This document shows positions 1 to 6,932 of a DNA stretch of 26,001 nt, piece after piece. Position 1 is the first letter of the stretch. Each line of letters opens with the position of its first letter. Source of the DNA: Faucicola sp032089155 (GTDB lineage: Bacteria; Pseudomonadota; Gammaproteobacteria; Pseudomonadales; Moraxellaceae); assembly GCA_032089155.1 (NCBI GenBank), contig DAMDEV010000016.1, positions 1 through 26,001 on the forward strand. The letters run 5' to 3'. The notes under the pieces are model-generated. The model was not told the origin of the DNA, did no database searches, and worked only from the letters and a program-made list of their open reading frames with translations. The position numbers were made by a program, and so were the translations under genes.

Positions 1-30
1 ACATGTTGGACTTCTTTTTTTTATCCTTTC

Positions 31-108
31 TTATGTCGAATTCAGGTTAAATACGTTGACAGGTACGCCATGTTGCGCAGATTTATTTAATACTAATTGA
101 ATACTCAT
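31..108 (-). CDS. Candidate 25-residue micro-ORF near the left edge
   Basis: On the minus strand an ATG at 108 opens 25 codons that end with TAA at 31. The peptide begins MSIQLVLNKS and ends NLNST. Upstream is only a weak purine stretch (AGAAAA), not a proper ribosome binding site. It lies just before an AAAGGA plus AAGAAG purine tract and another ATG at position 4 of the minus strand, so it could be a leader peptide for a gene beyond the edge. It could equally be chance, since AT-rich spacers contain many such frames. No family is recognised. Confidence 0.15.
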   Translation of the reverse strand: MSIQLVLNKSAQHGVPVNVFNLNST

Positions 109-565
109 ATATTTTTTCTATTTTAATGCTAAATTCACACACCCTTAAAATTTTTAGCGTAGCGAATTTAGACCAATAAATGATAATTAAAATTTTCTCA
201 AATGACTTTGATAAGTAAGTTTAAACAATAAAACGTCGTCCAATCGTTTAACACGACTGGCAAACAAGGCTGACACACATAAATGCGTTTGAAACACTAA
301 CTGCTCTGAAAAATTTTATTATCGCAGGGTGTGCTTTACCTATCCGACGATTTCTGTGACATGTAAAAATAGGGACATGGGAAAACAGGGAAATTTTAGA
401 CAACAAAAAACCCAAATTATTACCATCACAATAAACACAATCAAAAGCCAAAATTCGCTTTATTATCCGTCAGTTACTATTGATGGTGATGCTTTGGGTT
501 TGATAAATCAAAATCGGTAAATGTATGGCGTATGGCATATACGCTGTTAAAAAACCAAATTTTAA

Positions 566-640
566 TTAGTTGAAACAGACGGCAGACACATCAACAGTGT
601 TGTTTAGACGTTTTACGTTGTGAGTAAGTACGGACATCAT
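566..640 (-). CDS. Candidate 24-residue micro-ORF with strong ribosome binding site
   Basis: The minus strand reads AAAAAGGAGACAC and then ATG ATG, with the AGGAG 5-8 bases before the start. The frame runs 24 codons to TAA: MMSVLTHNVK, then RLNNTVDVSAVCFN. The Shine-Dalgarno match is as good as the one before scoA, which is unusual for a spurious frame. The peptide has one Cys near its end and no membrane segment. I know no family for it. It could be a small protein, a leader peptide or a chance match. Nothing else in this spacer is recognisable, and kbp lies upstream in the same orientation, ending at 870 with its own terminator. Confidence 0.35.
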   Translation of the reverse strand: MMSVLTHNVKRLNNTVDVSAVCFN

Positions 641-813
641 GTGTCTCCTTTTTCCCTTTTGCTAGGGTGGCGGTTTTGGCGATGGTACTAACATCAGAAT
701 GCCAAAACAAAGCTGAAATAAAAGTTTGAGTGCATTCACAGTTTAATATGTTATCAAAACTAATGAATCAGAGGCATACTATAAAACTTTATTTCTTGAT
801 ATGCAAATTTTTT

Positions 814-845
814 TATAAAAAAACCAGTGACAGGTGTCACTGGTT
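814..845 (-). terminator. Rho-independent terminator of kbp
   Basis: AACCAGTGAC (822-831) pairs perfectly with GTCACTGGTT (836-845) across a 4-base loop. Read on the minus strand, the stem is followed by a run of T (complement of 817-823, then more A/T). It lies about 25 bases after the kbp stop codon, as expected for an intrinsic terminator. Confidence 0.85.
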
Positions 846-869
846 GTTTACAAGGCTTATAGGTAAAAA

Positions 870-1379
870 TTAAGCTGGAATACGCAGTACTTGACCTGGA
901 TAGATTTTATTTGGGTCAGATAGTAATGGTTTGTTGGCTTCAAAGATTTTGTTGTATTGGTTGGGATCGCCATATACTTCTTTTGAAATTTTTGACAGCG
1001 TATCGCCTGATTTCACTGTGTACATACGAGATTCTGGCTCTTGCGTTGCAACCGTGATATGGTCTTCTACTTGTGCAACATACTGTACGTTACCTGCCGC
1101 TAGAATGGCTTTTTCGCGCTCTGCTTGATTGGCGGCAGAACCATTAATGGTTACTTTGTCAGTGTTGCCGTCATAGGTGACTGATAGATTGTCAATGTGT
1201 GCGTTTTGTTGGATACGCTGAATCAATAAGTTCGCAATCTCTTGGGCAGATGGCTCAGTAGCGGCGGCAGGCGCTGCGGTTGGTGCAACATTTGATGCAG
1301 GTGTAGAGGCTGGCGCAGCGTCTTTGTTACGATGAAAGATTTTATCACCGATGTCTTTTGCAAAACTAAATAGTCCCAT
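870..1379 (-). CDS. kbp: BON and LysM domain protein, Kbp (YgaU) family
   Basis: This 169-residue protein matches E. coli Kbp/YgaU, a small soluble protein that binds K+ and is linked to osmotic stress. The N-terminus MGLFSFAKDIGDKIF is typical of the family. Residues 20-45 are an Ala/Pro/Thr-rich linker, longer than in E. coli (149 residues in all). Residues 46-112 form the BON domain, and 119-168 the LysM domain with YTVKSGDTLSKIS and a terminal YPGQVLRIPA. There is no signal peptide, which fits a cytoplasmic location. The start is preceded by AAGGAAAAACA, a fair ribosome binding site. The gene is monocistronic, with an intrinsic terminator after the stop and an inverted repeat (1433-1460) upstream that could be regulatory. 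The family call is confident; the K+ role is carried over from E. coli. Confidence 0.9.
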   Translation of the reverse strand: MGLFSFAKDIGDKIFHRNKDAAPASTPASNVAPTAAPAAATEPSAQEIANLLIQRIQQNAHIDNLSVTYDGNTDKVTINGSAANQAEREKAILAAGNVQYVAQVEDHITVATQEPESRMYTVKSGDTLSKISKEVYGDPNQYNKIFEANKPLLSDPNKIYPGQVLRIPA

Positions 1380-1432
1380 TTGTTTTTCCTTATATTGTAA
1401 TATTTTAATGCACGATTTTTAATGTATGGTTT

Positions 1433-1460
1433 GTTGAAACTCTTAAATGACCGTTTCAAC
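1433..1460. repeat. Inverted repeat upstream of kbp
   Basis: GTTGAAAC (1433-1440) and GTTTCAAC (1453-1460) are perfect 8-bp inverted arms around a 12-base spacer. They lie 54-81 bases upstream of the kbp start. The geometry fits an operator for a dimeric regulator or a leader hairpin. No regulator can be named. Confidence 0.4.
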
Positions 1461-1608
1461 ACCTCAAATGACTAGAACGACCGCCCATCACTACAACGAC
1501 AATCGTGTTAATTAGGGCGTTATTCTAGTTGCCCTCTAGATTAGCAAAAACTTAAATCGATGAGCATAAGCATTTAGTAAAGGAATGTTACTGATTGCAA
1601 GTATGCTT

Positions 1609-1644
1609 TCATTTATTACGTCATTTATTACGTCATTTATTACG
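1609..1644. repeat. 12-bp tandem repeat, three perfect copies
   Basis: The unit TCATTTATTACG occurs three times head to tail without mismatch. More degenerate CCATTTATA/CCATTCATTCCATT text follows, up to the chaA stop codon at 1679. The repeat lies in the 3' spacer of chaA, where I see no clear terminator hairpin. Confidence 0.9.
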
Positions 1645-1678
1645 CCAATTTTCTATGCCATTTATACCATTCATTCCA

Positions 1679-2782
1679 TTAGGGGATAATCGAGAAAAAT
1701 ATAAAAGTGGCTAACATGACCAAATGGATAATGCCATGTAAAAAAGTGGTGCGCCCGGTACTTAAAGTATTGATAGTTATCATCAGCGTAATGACCAGCA
1801 TTACCCCTTCTTTGGCAGACAACCCAAACATGACGGGCGTTGCTGTAAACATTGAATAAAGCGCGATAACAGGAATTGTCAACGAAATAGACGCCAAAGC
1901 CGAGCCGAGCCCTAGATTTAAACTGTTTTGCAGTTGGTCGTTGTAGGCAGCTTTTAACGCAGCAATAGATTCAGGCAACAGTACCAAGGCGGCAATGATA
2001 ATCCCTAACACGATTTTTGGCATACCCATCGCCAGCAGCGCCGCTTCCATCGCAGGCGACAACATCTTAGCAAGACCCACCACCGTCACCAAACTGAAAA
2101 ACAAAAATCCCACACTCATCGCCGTGGTTAGCGCATTATCACTGTGATGCTGATCATCTACACCGTCGGCAATAAAATAATCACGGTGACGAATGGTTTG
2201 GGTAAAGATAAATGCGGCATACAAAATCAAACAGCAAATCGCTACAAACATTAGCTGAGCACCAATCATAAAACCGCCTGCGGCAGAGGTGGTAAAATTG
2301 GGTAAAATAAATACGATTAATGCAATCGCCAATAACACACTAATTGCCGCTTTACTGCCATGCAAGCTATAACGCTGTACATAATTTTTGATACCACCAA
2401 TTAACAGGCAAATACCAATAATCCCGTTACAAATCAGCATCACTGCTGCAAATACCGTATCACGGGCAAGCACCGCGGCATCGGTTGGTGTGCTACTACT
2501 CATGAGTGCCAAAATAAGTGCCACTTCAATCACAGTGACCGCCAATGCCAAAACCAACGTACCAAAAGGCTCACCCACTTTGTGAGCAATCACCTCAGCA
2601 TGATGCACGGCAGCAAAAACTGACCCCATCAAAAAAATCGCCGTCACGGTATTCATGATGATACCCGAGGGATGCCAAATCAAATGCACCGCAAGCACTA
2701 AAGCGGCAATGCTTGGCGACAATAACGTCCAAATGGGTAAATTGATATTAAATTTTTGGTTCAGCCAAAATGTTTTTGCCAT
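1679..2782 (-). CDS. chaA: Ca2+(Na+,K+)/H+ antiporter, ChaA type
   Basis: This 367-residue inner-membrane protein has about eleven hydrophobic segments and matches the ChaA branch of the CaCA (cation/Ca2+ exchanger) superfamily, which exchanges Ca2+, Na+ or K+ for protons. The first alpha repeat shows HHAEVIAHKVGEPFGT (60-75) followed by an acidic residue in a helix (E86 in VIEVALI). The second shows LLPESIAALKAA (about 268-279) and later LSTGRT near the C-terminus, as in E. coli ChaA (366 residues). The acidic, His-rich loop at mid-protein (DGVDDQHHSD) corresponds to the acidic loop of ChaA. The start is set by GCGGAGGGGAT directly before ATG, a very strong ribosome binding site. A promoter is predicted in the spacer from the upstream MFS gene. 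Cation preference cannot be read from sequence. Confidence 0.9.
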   Translation of the reverse strand: MAKTFWLNQKFNINLPIWTLLSPSIAALVLAVHLIWHPSGIIMNTVTAIFLMGSVFAAVHHAEVIAHKVGEPFGTLVLALAVTVIEVALILALMSSSTPTDAAVLARDTVFAAVMLICNGIIGICLLIGGIKNYVQRYSLHGSKAAISVLLAIALIVFILPNFTTSAAGGFMIGAQLMFVAICCLILYAAFIFTQTIRHRDYFIADGVDDQHHSDNALTTAMSVGFLFFSLVTVVGLAKMLSPAMEAALLAMGMPKIVLGIIIAALVLLPESIAALKAAYNDQLQNSLNLGLGSALASISLTIPVIALYSMFTATPVMFGLSAKEGVMLVITLMITINTLSTGRTTFLHGIIHLVMLATFIFFSIIP

Positions 2783-2827
2783 ATCCCCTCCGCTCTGTAT
2801 ATGTTTCTTAATTTATCATATAAATAG

Positions 2828-2856
2828 ATAATATGGGCAAAAATATCAAAAATCAA
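2828..2856 (-). promoter_or_regulatory. Predicted sigma-70 promoter of chaA
   Basis: On the minus strand TTGATT (2856-2851) and TATTAT (2833-2828) are separated by exactly 17 bases, matching 4/6 and 5/6 of the consensus. Transcription would start near 2821, about 40 bases before the chaA start. This implies that chaA does not depend only on read-through from the MFS gene. Confidence 0.5.
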
Positions 2857-2868
2857 TTAAAAATGAAA

Positions 2869-4266
2869 TTATTTCTCATTATTTTGTAATTTATGCCAGT
2901 AAATTATTGGTGCAAGGCACACAAAGCCAATCAACATACTCACCCAAAAATGCCATTGATAGCCCAAAAAATGCGCCATATAGCCGCTGGCAAAATGCGC
3001 TGAGCCGCCCAACACCGTCAACAGACAAACCTGCACGGTAAAATCACTCCCCGCATTGGCAGGGCGTGAATAATGCATAATGGTGGTGAGCATCGCAATC
3101 AGCGCCAACGATGCACAAAAATGCTCCAGCGCATTGACAACATAGAGCCACAAAAAATCCGTCAGTAACTGATGATAAAACCCATAAGCGACCAAGCCGT
3201 ACAGTCCTGTGGTCAGCGCTTGGGCAAGATTAAAATATAGTAGTGACCTAAAGCGAGTGAGTCGTTTCATCAAAATTGTGGCGACCCCTGCCCCAGCGAC
3301 TGAGGCAGCCGAGCCCAAGATAGTTGCCCAAAAGCCAATTTGCTGCAAGTTGATACCGACATCGACCATCATCGGTTTGACCATACCGCTTGAAATACCA
3401 TCAGCAATTTTGAAGGTCAGTAACACGCCTAGCCAAGCTACCATCTCCCGCGATGACCAAAAATACTGATAATGGTGGCTAAGGTAATTTTTTAGTGCCT
3501 TAAAACTGCCAGATTTTACTGTTTGTACTTGTTTTTTGGGGGGTTCAACCGAGGTGTGGGCGTGCTCTTTAAAAAACACGATGGGCACGGTATTCATTGC
3601 CACCAAAGCCGCCATGGCAAGAAAACTGTTGCGCCAGCCCAATTGCTCAAGCAGCATCAGTAAAACACCGCCACCGATAATCAGCCCCAGCCGATAGCCG
3701 ATGACTTGTATGGCATTGCCTTGGCTTTGGCGATGATGGTGATTGGTCGTCTGATTCACCGAAACAGACGCAGGCGCAGGCATATCATGGGTCAGCGGCT
3801 CTTTGGGCGCCATAGCCGTTTTAAGCAAACGGGTTGCTAGCCCATCCGTCGCCACATCGTGTGTCGCACCAATGAGACTTAAGGTAAATAACATCCCGTA
3901 CAATGTTATCACCGAACGGGTTTGTGCCAAATTATGCGGTTCAAAAAACGCCACCGCAACCAGTATGACAATCGACAGCCCTTGCATCGGCAAAATCCAG
4001 CTTTTGGCGCGTCCGATTTTCTCTGAATAATAGCCGTCCACCACAGTAGCCCACAGGAATTTAAGCCCCCAAGGTACCAAAATCAGCCCTGACCAACCAA
4101 TGGCAACCAGTGAGACGTTGTATTCACGTAAAATCGCTGGCAAAGCTTGGGTAATAAATCCTGCGGGCAAGCCTTGTGCCAAGTATAAGGTCAGCAGTAA
4201 GCCTAAGGTTTTATAGTGGGTCAAATGAGTGTTGGATGGGGGCGCTGGCGACTTTGATAACGGCAT
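2869..4266 (-). CDS. AmpG-like MFS permease (PAT family)
   Basis: This 465-residue membrane protein has about twelve hydrophobic segments. The best match I recognise is AmpG, which imports anhydromuropeptides for cell-wall recycling, and the related acetyl-CoA transporter group. Corresponding features are YLAQGLPAGFITQALP (28-43), WGLKFLWATVVDGYY (66-80; AmpG has VFKFLWSPLMDRY), THDVATDGLATRLL (135-148; AmpG SQDIVFDAWKTDVL) and VIGYRLGLIIGGG (188-200; AmpG VLGYRLGMLVSGG). An insertion of about 30 residues (151-182) containing NHHHRQ sits in the loop before that last helix and is absent from E. coli AmpG. The start codon has only GGTAG as a Shine-Dalgarno-like element, inside a 5-bp hairpin. 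The gene lies upstream of chaA with an 86-base gap. The substrate is not certain. Confidence 0.75.
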   Translation of the reverse strand: MPLSKSPAPPSNTHLTHYKTLGLLLTLYLAQGLPAGFITQALPAILREYNVSLVAIGWSGLILVPWGLKFLWATVVDGYYSEKIGRAKSWILPMQGLSIVILVAVAFFEPHNLAQTRSVITLYGMLFTLSLIGATHDVATDGLATRLLKTAMAPKEPLTHDMPAPASVSVNQTTNHHHRQSQGNAIQVIGYRLGLIIGGGVLLMLLEQLGWRNSFLAMAALVAMNTVPIVFFKEHAHTSVEPPKKQVQTVKSGSFKALKNYLSHHYQYFWSSREMVAWLGVLLTFKIADGISSGMVKPMMVDVGINLQQIGFWATILGSAASVAGAGVATILMKRLTRFRSLLYFNLAQALTTGLYGLVAYGFYHQLLTDFLWLYVVNALEHFCASLALIAMLTTIMHYSRPANAGSDFTVQVCLLTVLGGSAHFASGYMAHFLGYQWHFWVSMLIGFVCLAPIIYWHKLQNNEK

Positions 4267-4270
4267 AGGA

Positions 4271-4283
4271 CTACCACAGGTAG
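4271..4283 (-). promoter_or_regulatory. Small hairpin over the ribosome binding region of the MFS gene
   Basis: CTACC-ACA-GGTAG is a perfect 5-bp inverted repeat ending 4 bases before the start codon at 4266. The minus-strand GGTAG is the only Shine-Dalgarno-like sequence available, so the stem could limit translation initiation. With only five pairs, the effect is uncertain. Confidence 0.25.
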
Positions 4284-4305
4284 ATTATCTTTATAGTCAT
4301 GAGAA

Positions 4306-4324
4306 GGGCGTAAAACCTACGCCC
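4306..4324 (-). terminator. Possible terminator hairpin after purU
   Basis: GGGCGTA (4306-4312) pairs with TACGCCC (4318-4324) around a 5-base loop, 46-64 bases beyond the purU stop. On the minus strand the stem is followed by TTCTCATG, a poor U tract. It may be a weak terminator or an RNA-end stabiliser. Confidence 0.35.
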
Positions 4325-4369
4325 TAATAACAAGATAAACTGCAATGACAACAAATAATGGATGAAAAA

Positions 4370-5230
4370 TTAGTTAAATACCACTGTTTTATTGCCTGTG
4401 ACAATCACCCGATTTTGTAGATGCCAGCGCACGGCACGGGTCAGCACGCTACGCTCGACATCTTGTCCAATCGCCCGCAATTCTGCCACATGGTGGCGAT
4501 GGCTGACACGGTGCACGTCTTGCTCAATAATCGGTCCTTGGTCAAGGTCGGCTGTGACATAATGCGCAGTGGCACCAATCAATTTGACGCCTTTTTCATA
4601 CGCTTGGCGGTATGGGTCTGCCCCGACAAAGGCTGGCAAGAATGAGTGGTGAATATTGATAATTTTCATGTGCCAGGCGGCGGTAAATTCAGCGGACAAA
4701 ATCTGCATATAGCGCGCCAGTACCAACAAATCACAGTCTTTGACCAGCGCTTGAATCTCGGCTTCTGCTTGTACTTTATTATCTTTGCTCACAGCGACAT
4801 GATGAAATGGCACACCAAAATTTTCTACCGCTTGGCGCAAATCATGGTGATTACTGACGACACAGGTAATCTCACAATCTAGTTGCCCTTGTTGCCAGCG
4901 CCACAGCAAATCAAGTAGCGCATGGTCATATTTGGACACCAAAATCGCCACTTTTTTACGTTTACTATTATCAAATAGTTTCCATTCCATTTGATAGATG
5001 CGAGCGACGGTATGCTCAAAACTGCCTTTCATATTATCGATGATATTGTCTAAATCATTGATAGCCATTTCAAGGCGCATAAAATATTGACCACCTTCGG
5101 GTTCAGTCGAGTATTGATCAAGGCTGATAATATTGGCGCCATAACGATAAAAAAATTCGGATACAGCTTGCACAATGCCCGCGCGGTCTTGGCATTTAAT
5201 CAATAAGGTTGCAGTAGCTAGTTGGCTCAT
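4370..5230 (-). CDS. purU: Formyltetrahydrofolate deformylase PurU
   Basis: PurU hydrolyses 10-formyl-THF to formate and THF. It supplies formate to PurT for purine synthesis and balances the one-carbon pool. I place the start at 5230 (MSQLATATLL), giving 286 residues, close to E. coli (280); the frame stays open for 20 more codons upstream but these look unlike the family. Residues 1-80 form the ACT domain (CQDRAGIVQAVSEFFYRYGANI), the regulatory part that binds Met/Gly in E. coli. Residues about 90-280 form the formyltransferase-fold domain with NIHHSFLP (192-199) and the aspartate in DLDQGPI (D230), giving the catalytic Asn-His-Asp set. The gene follows ruvC on the same strand with a 154-base gap, so co-transcription is possible but not shown. 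Confidence 0.95.
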   Translation of the reverse strand: MSQLATATLLIKCQDRAGIVQAVSEFFYRYGANIISLDQYSTEPEGGQYFMRLEMAINDLDNIIDNMKGSFEHTVARIYQMEWKLFDNSKRKKVAILVSKYDHALLDLLWRWQQGQLDCEITCVVSNHHDLRQAVENFGVPFHHVAVSKDNKVQAEAEIQALVKDCDLLVLARYMQILSAEFTAAWHMKIINIHHSFLPAFVGADPYRQAYEKGVKLIGATAHYVTADLDQGPIIEQDVHRVSHRHHVAELRAIGQDVERSVLTRAVRWHLQNRVIVTGNKTVVFN

Positions 5231-5357
5231 GAGGTACTTCTTGTGTTCAATTTTCAAAAGATGCCATTGTAGCGATTTTTGTGCTGACAAAGAAGTCTAA
5301 ACCCGTCAAAACCCTTGTTGGATATAAAATTTTCTTGAGATTGGCTTACCCCACTGC

Positions 5358-5393
5358 CTTTTAACCTAACTTTTAACTTATCTTTTAACTTAA
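5358..5393. repeat. 12-bp tandem repeat across the ruvC stop codon
   Basis: Three head-to-tail copies of CTTTTAACNTAN (CTTTTAACCTAA, CTTTTAACTTAT, CTTTTAACTTAA) run from the spacer into the last codons of ruvC, whose stop is at 5385-5387. Copies differ at one or two bases. The end of RuvC (LGNLS) is therefore partly encoded by a repeat unit. Confidence 0.8.
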
Positions 5394-5987
5394 ATTACCC
5401 AAATCAACTTCGGTCAATCGCCAGCGCCCTTTTTTCTTTGAGCGTCCACCTGCGCTTTGACCAGCGATTACCGCTGCACCGCCGAGCAACTTATTCAGTG
5501 TCTGGCTATGATAGGCATGACAAATCGCACACGCCAAGCCATCTGCCGCATCCGCTTGCGGCTGTATCTCAAGGCTCAACAAGCGCATCACCATAAGCTG
5601 AATCTGCTCTTTGTCTGCCGCGCCATAGCCACATACCGCTTGTTTGATTTGCCGTGCGGTATATTCAGCTACTTGCAAATCTTTGGCAACCATGGCGGCA
5701 ATCGCTGCACCCCGCGCCTGCCCAAGCTTGAGCGCAGTGTCGGGGTTTGATGCCATAAATACTTGCTCGATGGCGGCGGTCATGGGTTCATTGGTGTATT
5801 TTTGATAATGCTCAACGATACGGCTAACCCCATCAAAAATCCGCTTTAACCGCTCTGGCATGGTTTCCCCTTGGCTATAAGCATGAATCGTGCCTGCATC
5901 CAAATGTTCAAGTTTATCCCCACTCAATCGAATGATGCCATAGCCTGTCAGACGTGAGCCTGGGTCAATACCAATAAAGATACTCAT
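5385..5987 (-). CDS. ruvC: Holliday junction resolvase RuvC
   Basis: RuvC is the dimeric endonuclease that cuts Holliday junctions made during recombination, acting with RuvAB. The start is placed at 5987 (MSIFIGIDPGSRLTGYGII), giving 200 residues; an in-frame ATG 14 codons upstream gives a non-homologous extension. The four catalytic carboxylates are visible: D8 in GIDPGS, E74 in AAIEQVF, and D146 and D149 in QADAADGLA. E. coli RuvC has 173 residues; the extra length is a Gly/Lys-rich C-terminal tail (about 168-200, with GGRSKKKGRWR) that may add nonspecific DNA contact. There is no good Shine-Dalgarno, and the start codon lies in a 13-bp tandem repeat (5981-6019). Neither ruvA nor ruvB is adjacent; ruvB is at 23401-24384. 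Confidence 0.95.
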   Translation of the reverse strand: MSIFIGIDPGSRLTGYGIIRLSGDKLEHLDAGTIHAYSQGETMPERLKRIFDGVSRIVEHYQKYTNEPMTAAIEQVFMASNPDTALKLGQARGAAIAAMVAKDLQVAEYTARQIKQAVCGYGAADKEQIQLMVMRLLSLEIQPQADAADGLACAICHAYHSQTLNKLLGGAAVIAGQSAGGRSKKKGRWRLTEVDLGNLS

Positions 5988-6019
5988 AAAAAATGCTCGT
6001 AAAACATGCTCATAAAAAA
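5981..6019. repeat. 13-bp tandem repeat containing the ruvC start codon
   Basis: Three adjacent 13-base units (TACTCATAAAAAA, TGCTCGTAAAACA, TGCTCATAAAAAA) cover the ruvC initiation region. On the minus strand the first and third carry ATGAG. Because the unit is 13 bases, the duplicated ATG is out of frame with ruvC. Confidence 0.75.
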
Positions 6020-6112
6020 AGATACCCACAAAAAAATTTTGCTAAAAATGCAGTCGAAGCTAAAAACACCGAAACTAAAAATATCAAAACTAAAAATGTA
6101 GTCAAATTATAG
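5993..6112 (+). CDS. Questionable 39-residue Lys/Asn-rich ORF
   Basis: Directly divergent from ruvC, an ATG at 5993 opens 39 codons to TAG at 6110. The second half is four units, AKNAVE, AKNTE, TKNIK and TKNVVK, encoded by near-repeats of 18, 15, 15 and 18 bases (6041-6106). All unit lengths are multiples of three, so the frame is kept. There is no ribosome binding site and no recognisable homologue. It may be only the coding shadow of a slippage-generated repeat. Confidence 0.2.
   Translation: MLVKHAHKKRYPQKNFAKNAVEAKNTETKNIKTKNVVKL
6041..6106. repeat. Degenerate CTAAAAAT-type tandem repeat between ruvC and fxsA
   Basis: Four units, each starting GCTAAAAAY or ACTAAAAAT (6041, 6059, 6074, 6089), lie in the divergent spacer between ruvC and fxsA. 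Unit length alternates between 18 and 15 bases. Confidence 0.75.
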
Positions 6113-6152
6113 CATTTATCAAAAATTTAACGAAAAAATTGCTGAATTTCAA

Positions 6153-6171
6153 AAAACTATTTGATAGTTTT
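6153..6171. repeat. Inverted repeat in the ruvC-fxsA spacer
   Basis: AAAACTA (6153-6159) pairs with TAGTTTT (6165-6171) around a 5-base loop, about 90 bases upstream of the fxsA start. It ends no gene in either direction, so it is more likely an operator-like site or chance in AT-rich DNA than a terminator. Confidence 0.3.
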
Positions 6172-6257
6172 ATGCATTACCCCCATCATTATTGCATTGG
6201 TTAATGATGCATAGTTTGTTCTTTATAGTTTATTCGCAATTTAGGAATCGTATTTTC

Positions 6258-6893
6258 ATGGGAAACATAGTTGGGATTGTCATTGTCTGGTTGATTATTG
6301 AGATGCTGGTTTGGTATCTAATCGCACAATTTGTCAGTGGCTGGTGGGTGTTTTTATGGTTTGTCGTAGCCGGCTTTGTGGGTGCAGCACTCATTAAAAA
6401 AGGCATAGCCACCTTAAAACCGATGGCTGGACAAGCCCAAGCAGCCATGCTTAACCCTGCCATGCGCCCCAATGAAAACTCCGTAGTTAAAGCGATTGCT
6501 TTTGCGGTGGCAGGTATCTTATTGGTACTGCCCGGTATTTTGAGTGATATTGCGGCACTTGTGGTGTTATTACCTGCGGTACAAAATAAGTTTAAAGCCT
6601 TTGCCAAAGACTATGCCACTAAAAACCCAGAAAAATTGATGCAAATGATGGCAAGCAAGATGGGCGGTATGGATCCCTCAAAAATGGGTGGCTTAGGGGG
6701 TCTTGGCGGCATGGGTGGACAAAACCCGTTTGGCAGTCAAAATCCATTTGGTGGTATGGGCGGACAAAACCCGTTCGGGGGCTTTGGTAGCAAAAATAAC
6801 AACGGCGGTAAATTTGGCACGACCATTGACGGACAAGCCAAAACGGTCAACTCGAACGCCAAACGCATCACCCGCTCTGCCAATGATGACTAG
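6258..6893 (+). CDS. fxsA: FxsA-family cytoplasmic-membrane protein with Gly/Met-rich tail
   Basis: This 211-residue protein starts at 6258 (MGNIVGIVIVWLIIEMLVWY), where TTAGGA lies 11 bases upstream; frames opening earlier add a poor leader. Three hydrophobic stretches (2-22, 27-47, 76-108) and the LPGILSD motif (91-97) match the FxsA family. E. coli FxsA is known for sparing cells from F-plasmid exclusion of phage T7 by binding PifA; its normal role is unclear. The C-terminal part (about 129-187) is low-complexity Met/Gly/Asn/Pro/Phe sequence with three QNPFG units, and is longer than in E. coli FxsA (158 residues in all). An intrinsic terminator follows at 6933. The gene is not in an operon with its neighbours. 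The family call is good; the function is unknown. Confidence 0.85.
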   Translation: MGNIVGIVIVWLIIEMLVWYLIAQFVSGWWVFLWFVVAGFVGAALIKKGIATLKPMAGQAQAAMLNPAMRPNENSVVKAIAFAVAGILLVLPGILSDIAALVVLLPAVQNKFKAFAKDYATKNPEKLMQMMASKMGGMDPSKMGGLGGLGGMGGQNPFGSQNPFGGMGGQNPFGGFGSKNNNGGKFGTTIDGQAKTVNSNAKRITRSANDD

Positions 6894-6932
6894 ACAATGC
6901 ATAAAAATTGACTATTAAAAATTGATAAATTT

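Larger units (their letters stand above)
1..869. other. Long AT-rich stretch without a recognisable gene
   Basis: I recognise no conserved protein here. The two longest frames (329-520 plus, 248-451 minus) start at GTG or TTG, have no ribosome binding site and resemble nothing known to me. What can be supported is a 24-codon micro-ORF at 566-640 (minus) behind a strong Shine-Dalgarno sequence, a weaker 25-codon frame at 31-108 (minus), a small inverted repeat at 528-544 (GCGTAT/ATACGC), and the kbp terminator at 814-845. A minus-strand ATG at 4-2, preceded by purine-rich AAGAAG, may be the start of a gene lying beyond the left edge. Confidence 0.5.

Noticed and set aside
248..520. Overlapping frames of 67 (minus, 248-451) and 63 codons (plus, 329-520) in the left spacer
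   Set aside because: Both start at non-ATG codons without a ribosome binding site and overlap each other. They have no recognisable protein features; chance frames are likely.
528..544. GCGTAT/ATACGC hairpin as a terminator for the 24-codon ORF
   Set aside because: No T run follows on the minus strand, and the stem is only 6 bp.
5231..5290. Longer purU start at 5290
   Set aside because: The extra 20 residues do not resemble the family, and MSQLATATLL at 5230 aligns with known PurU N-termini and length.
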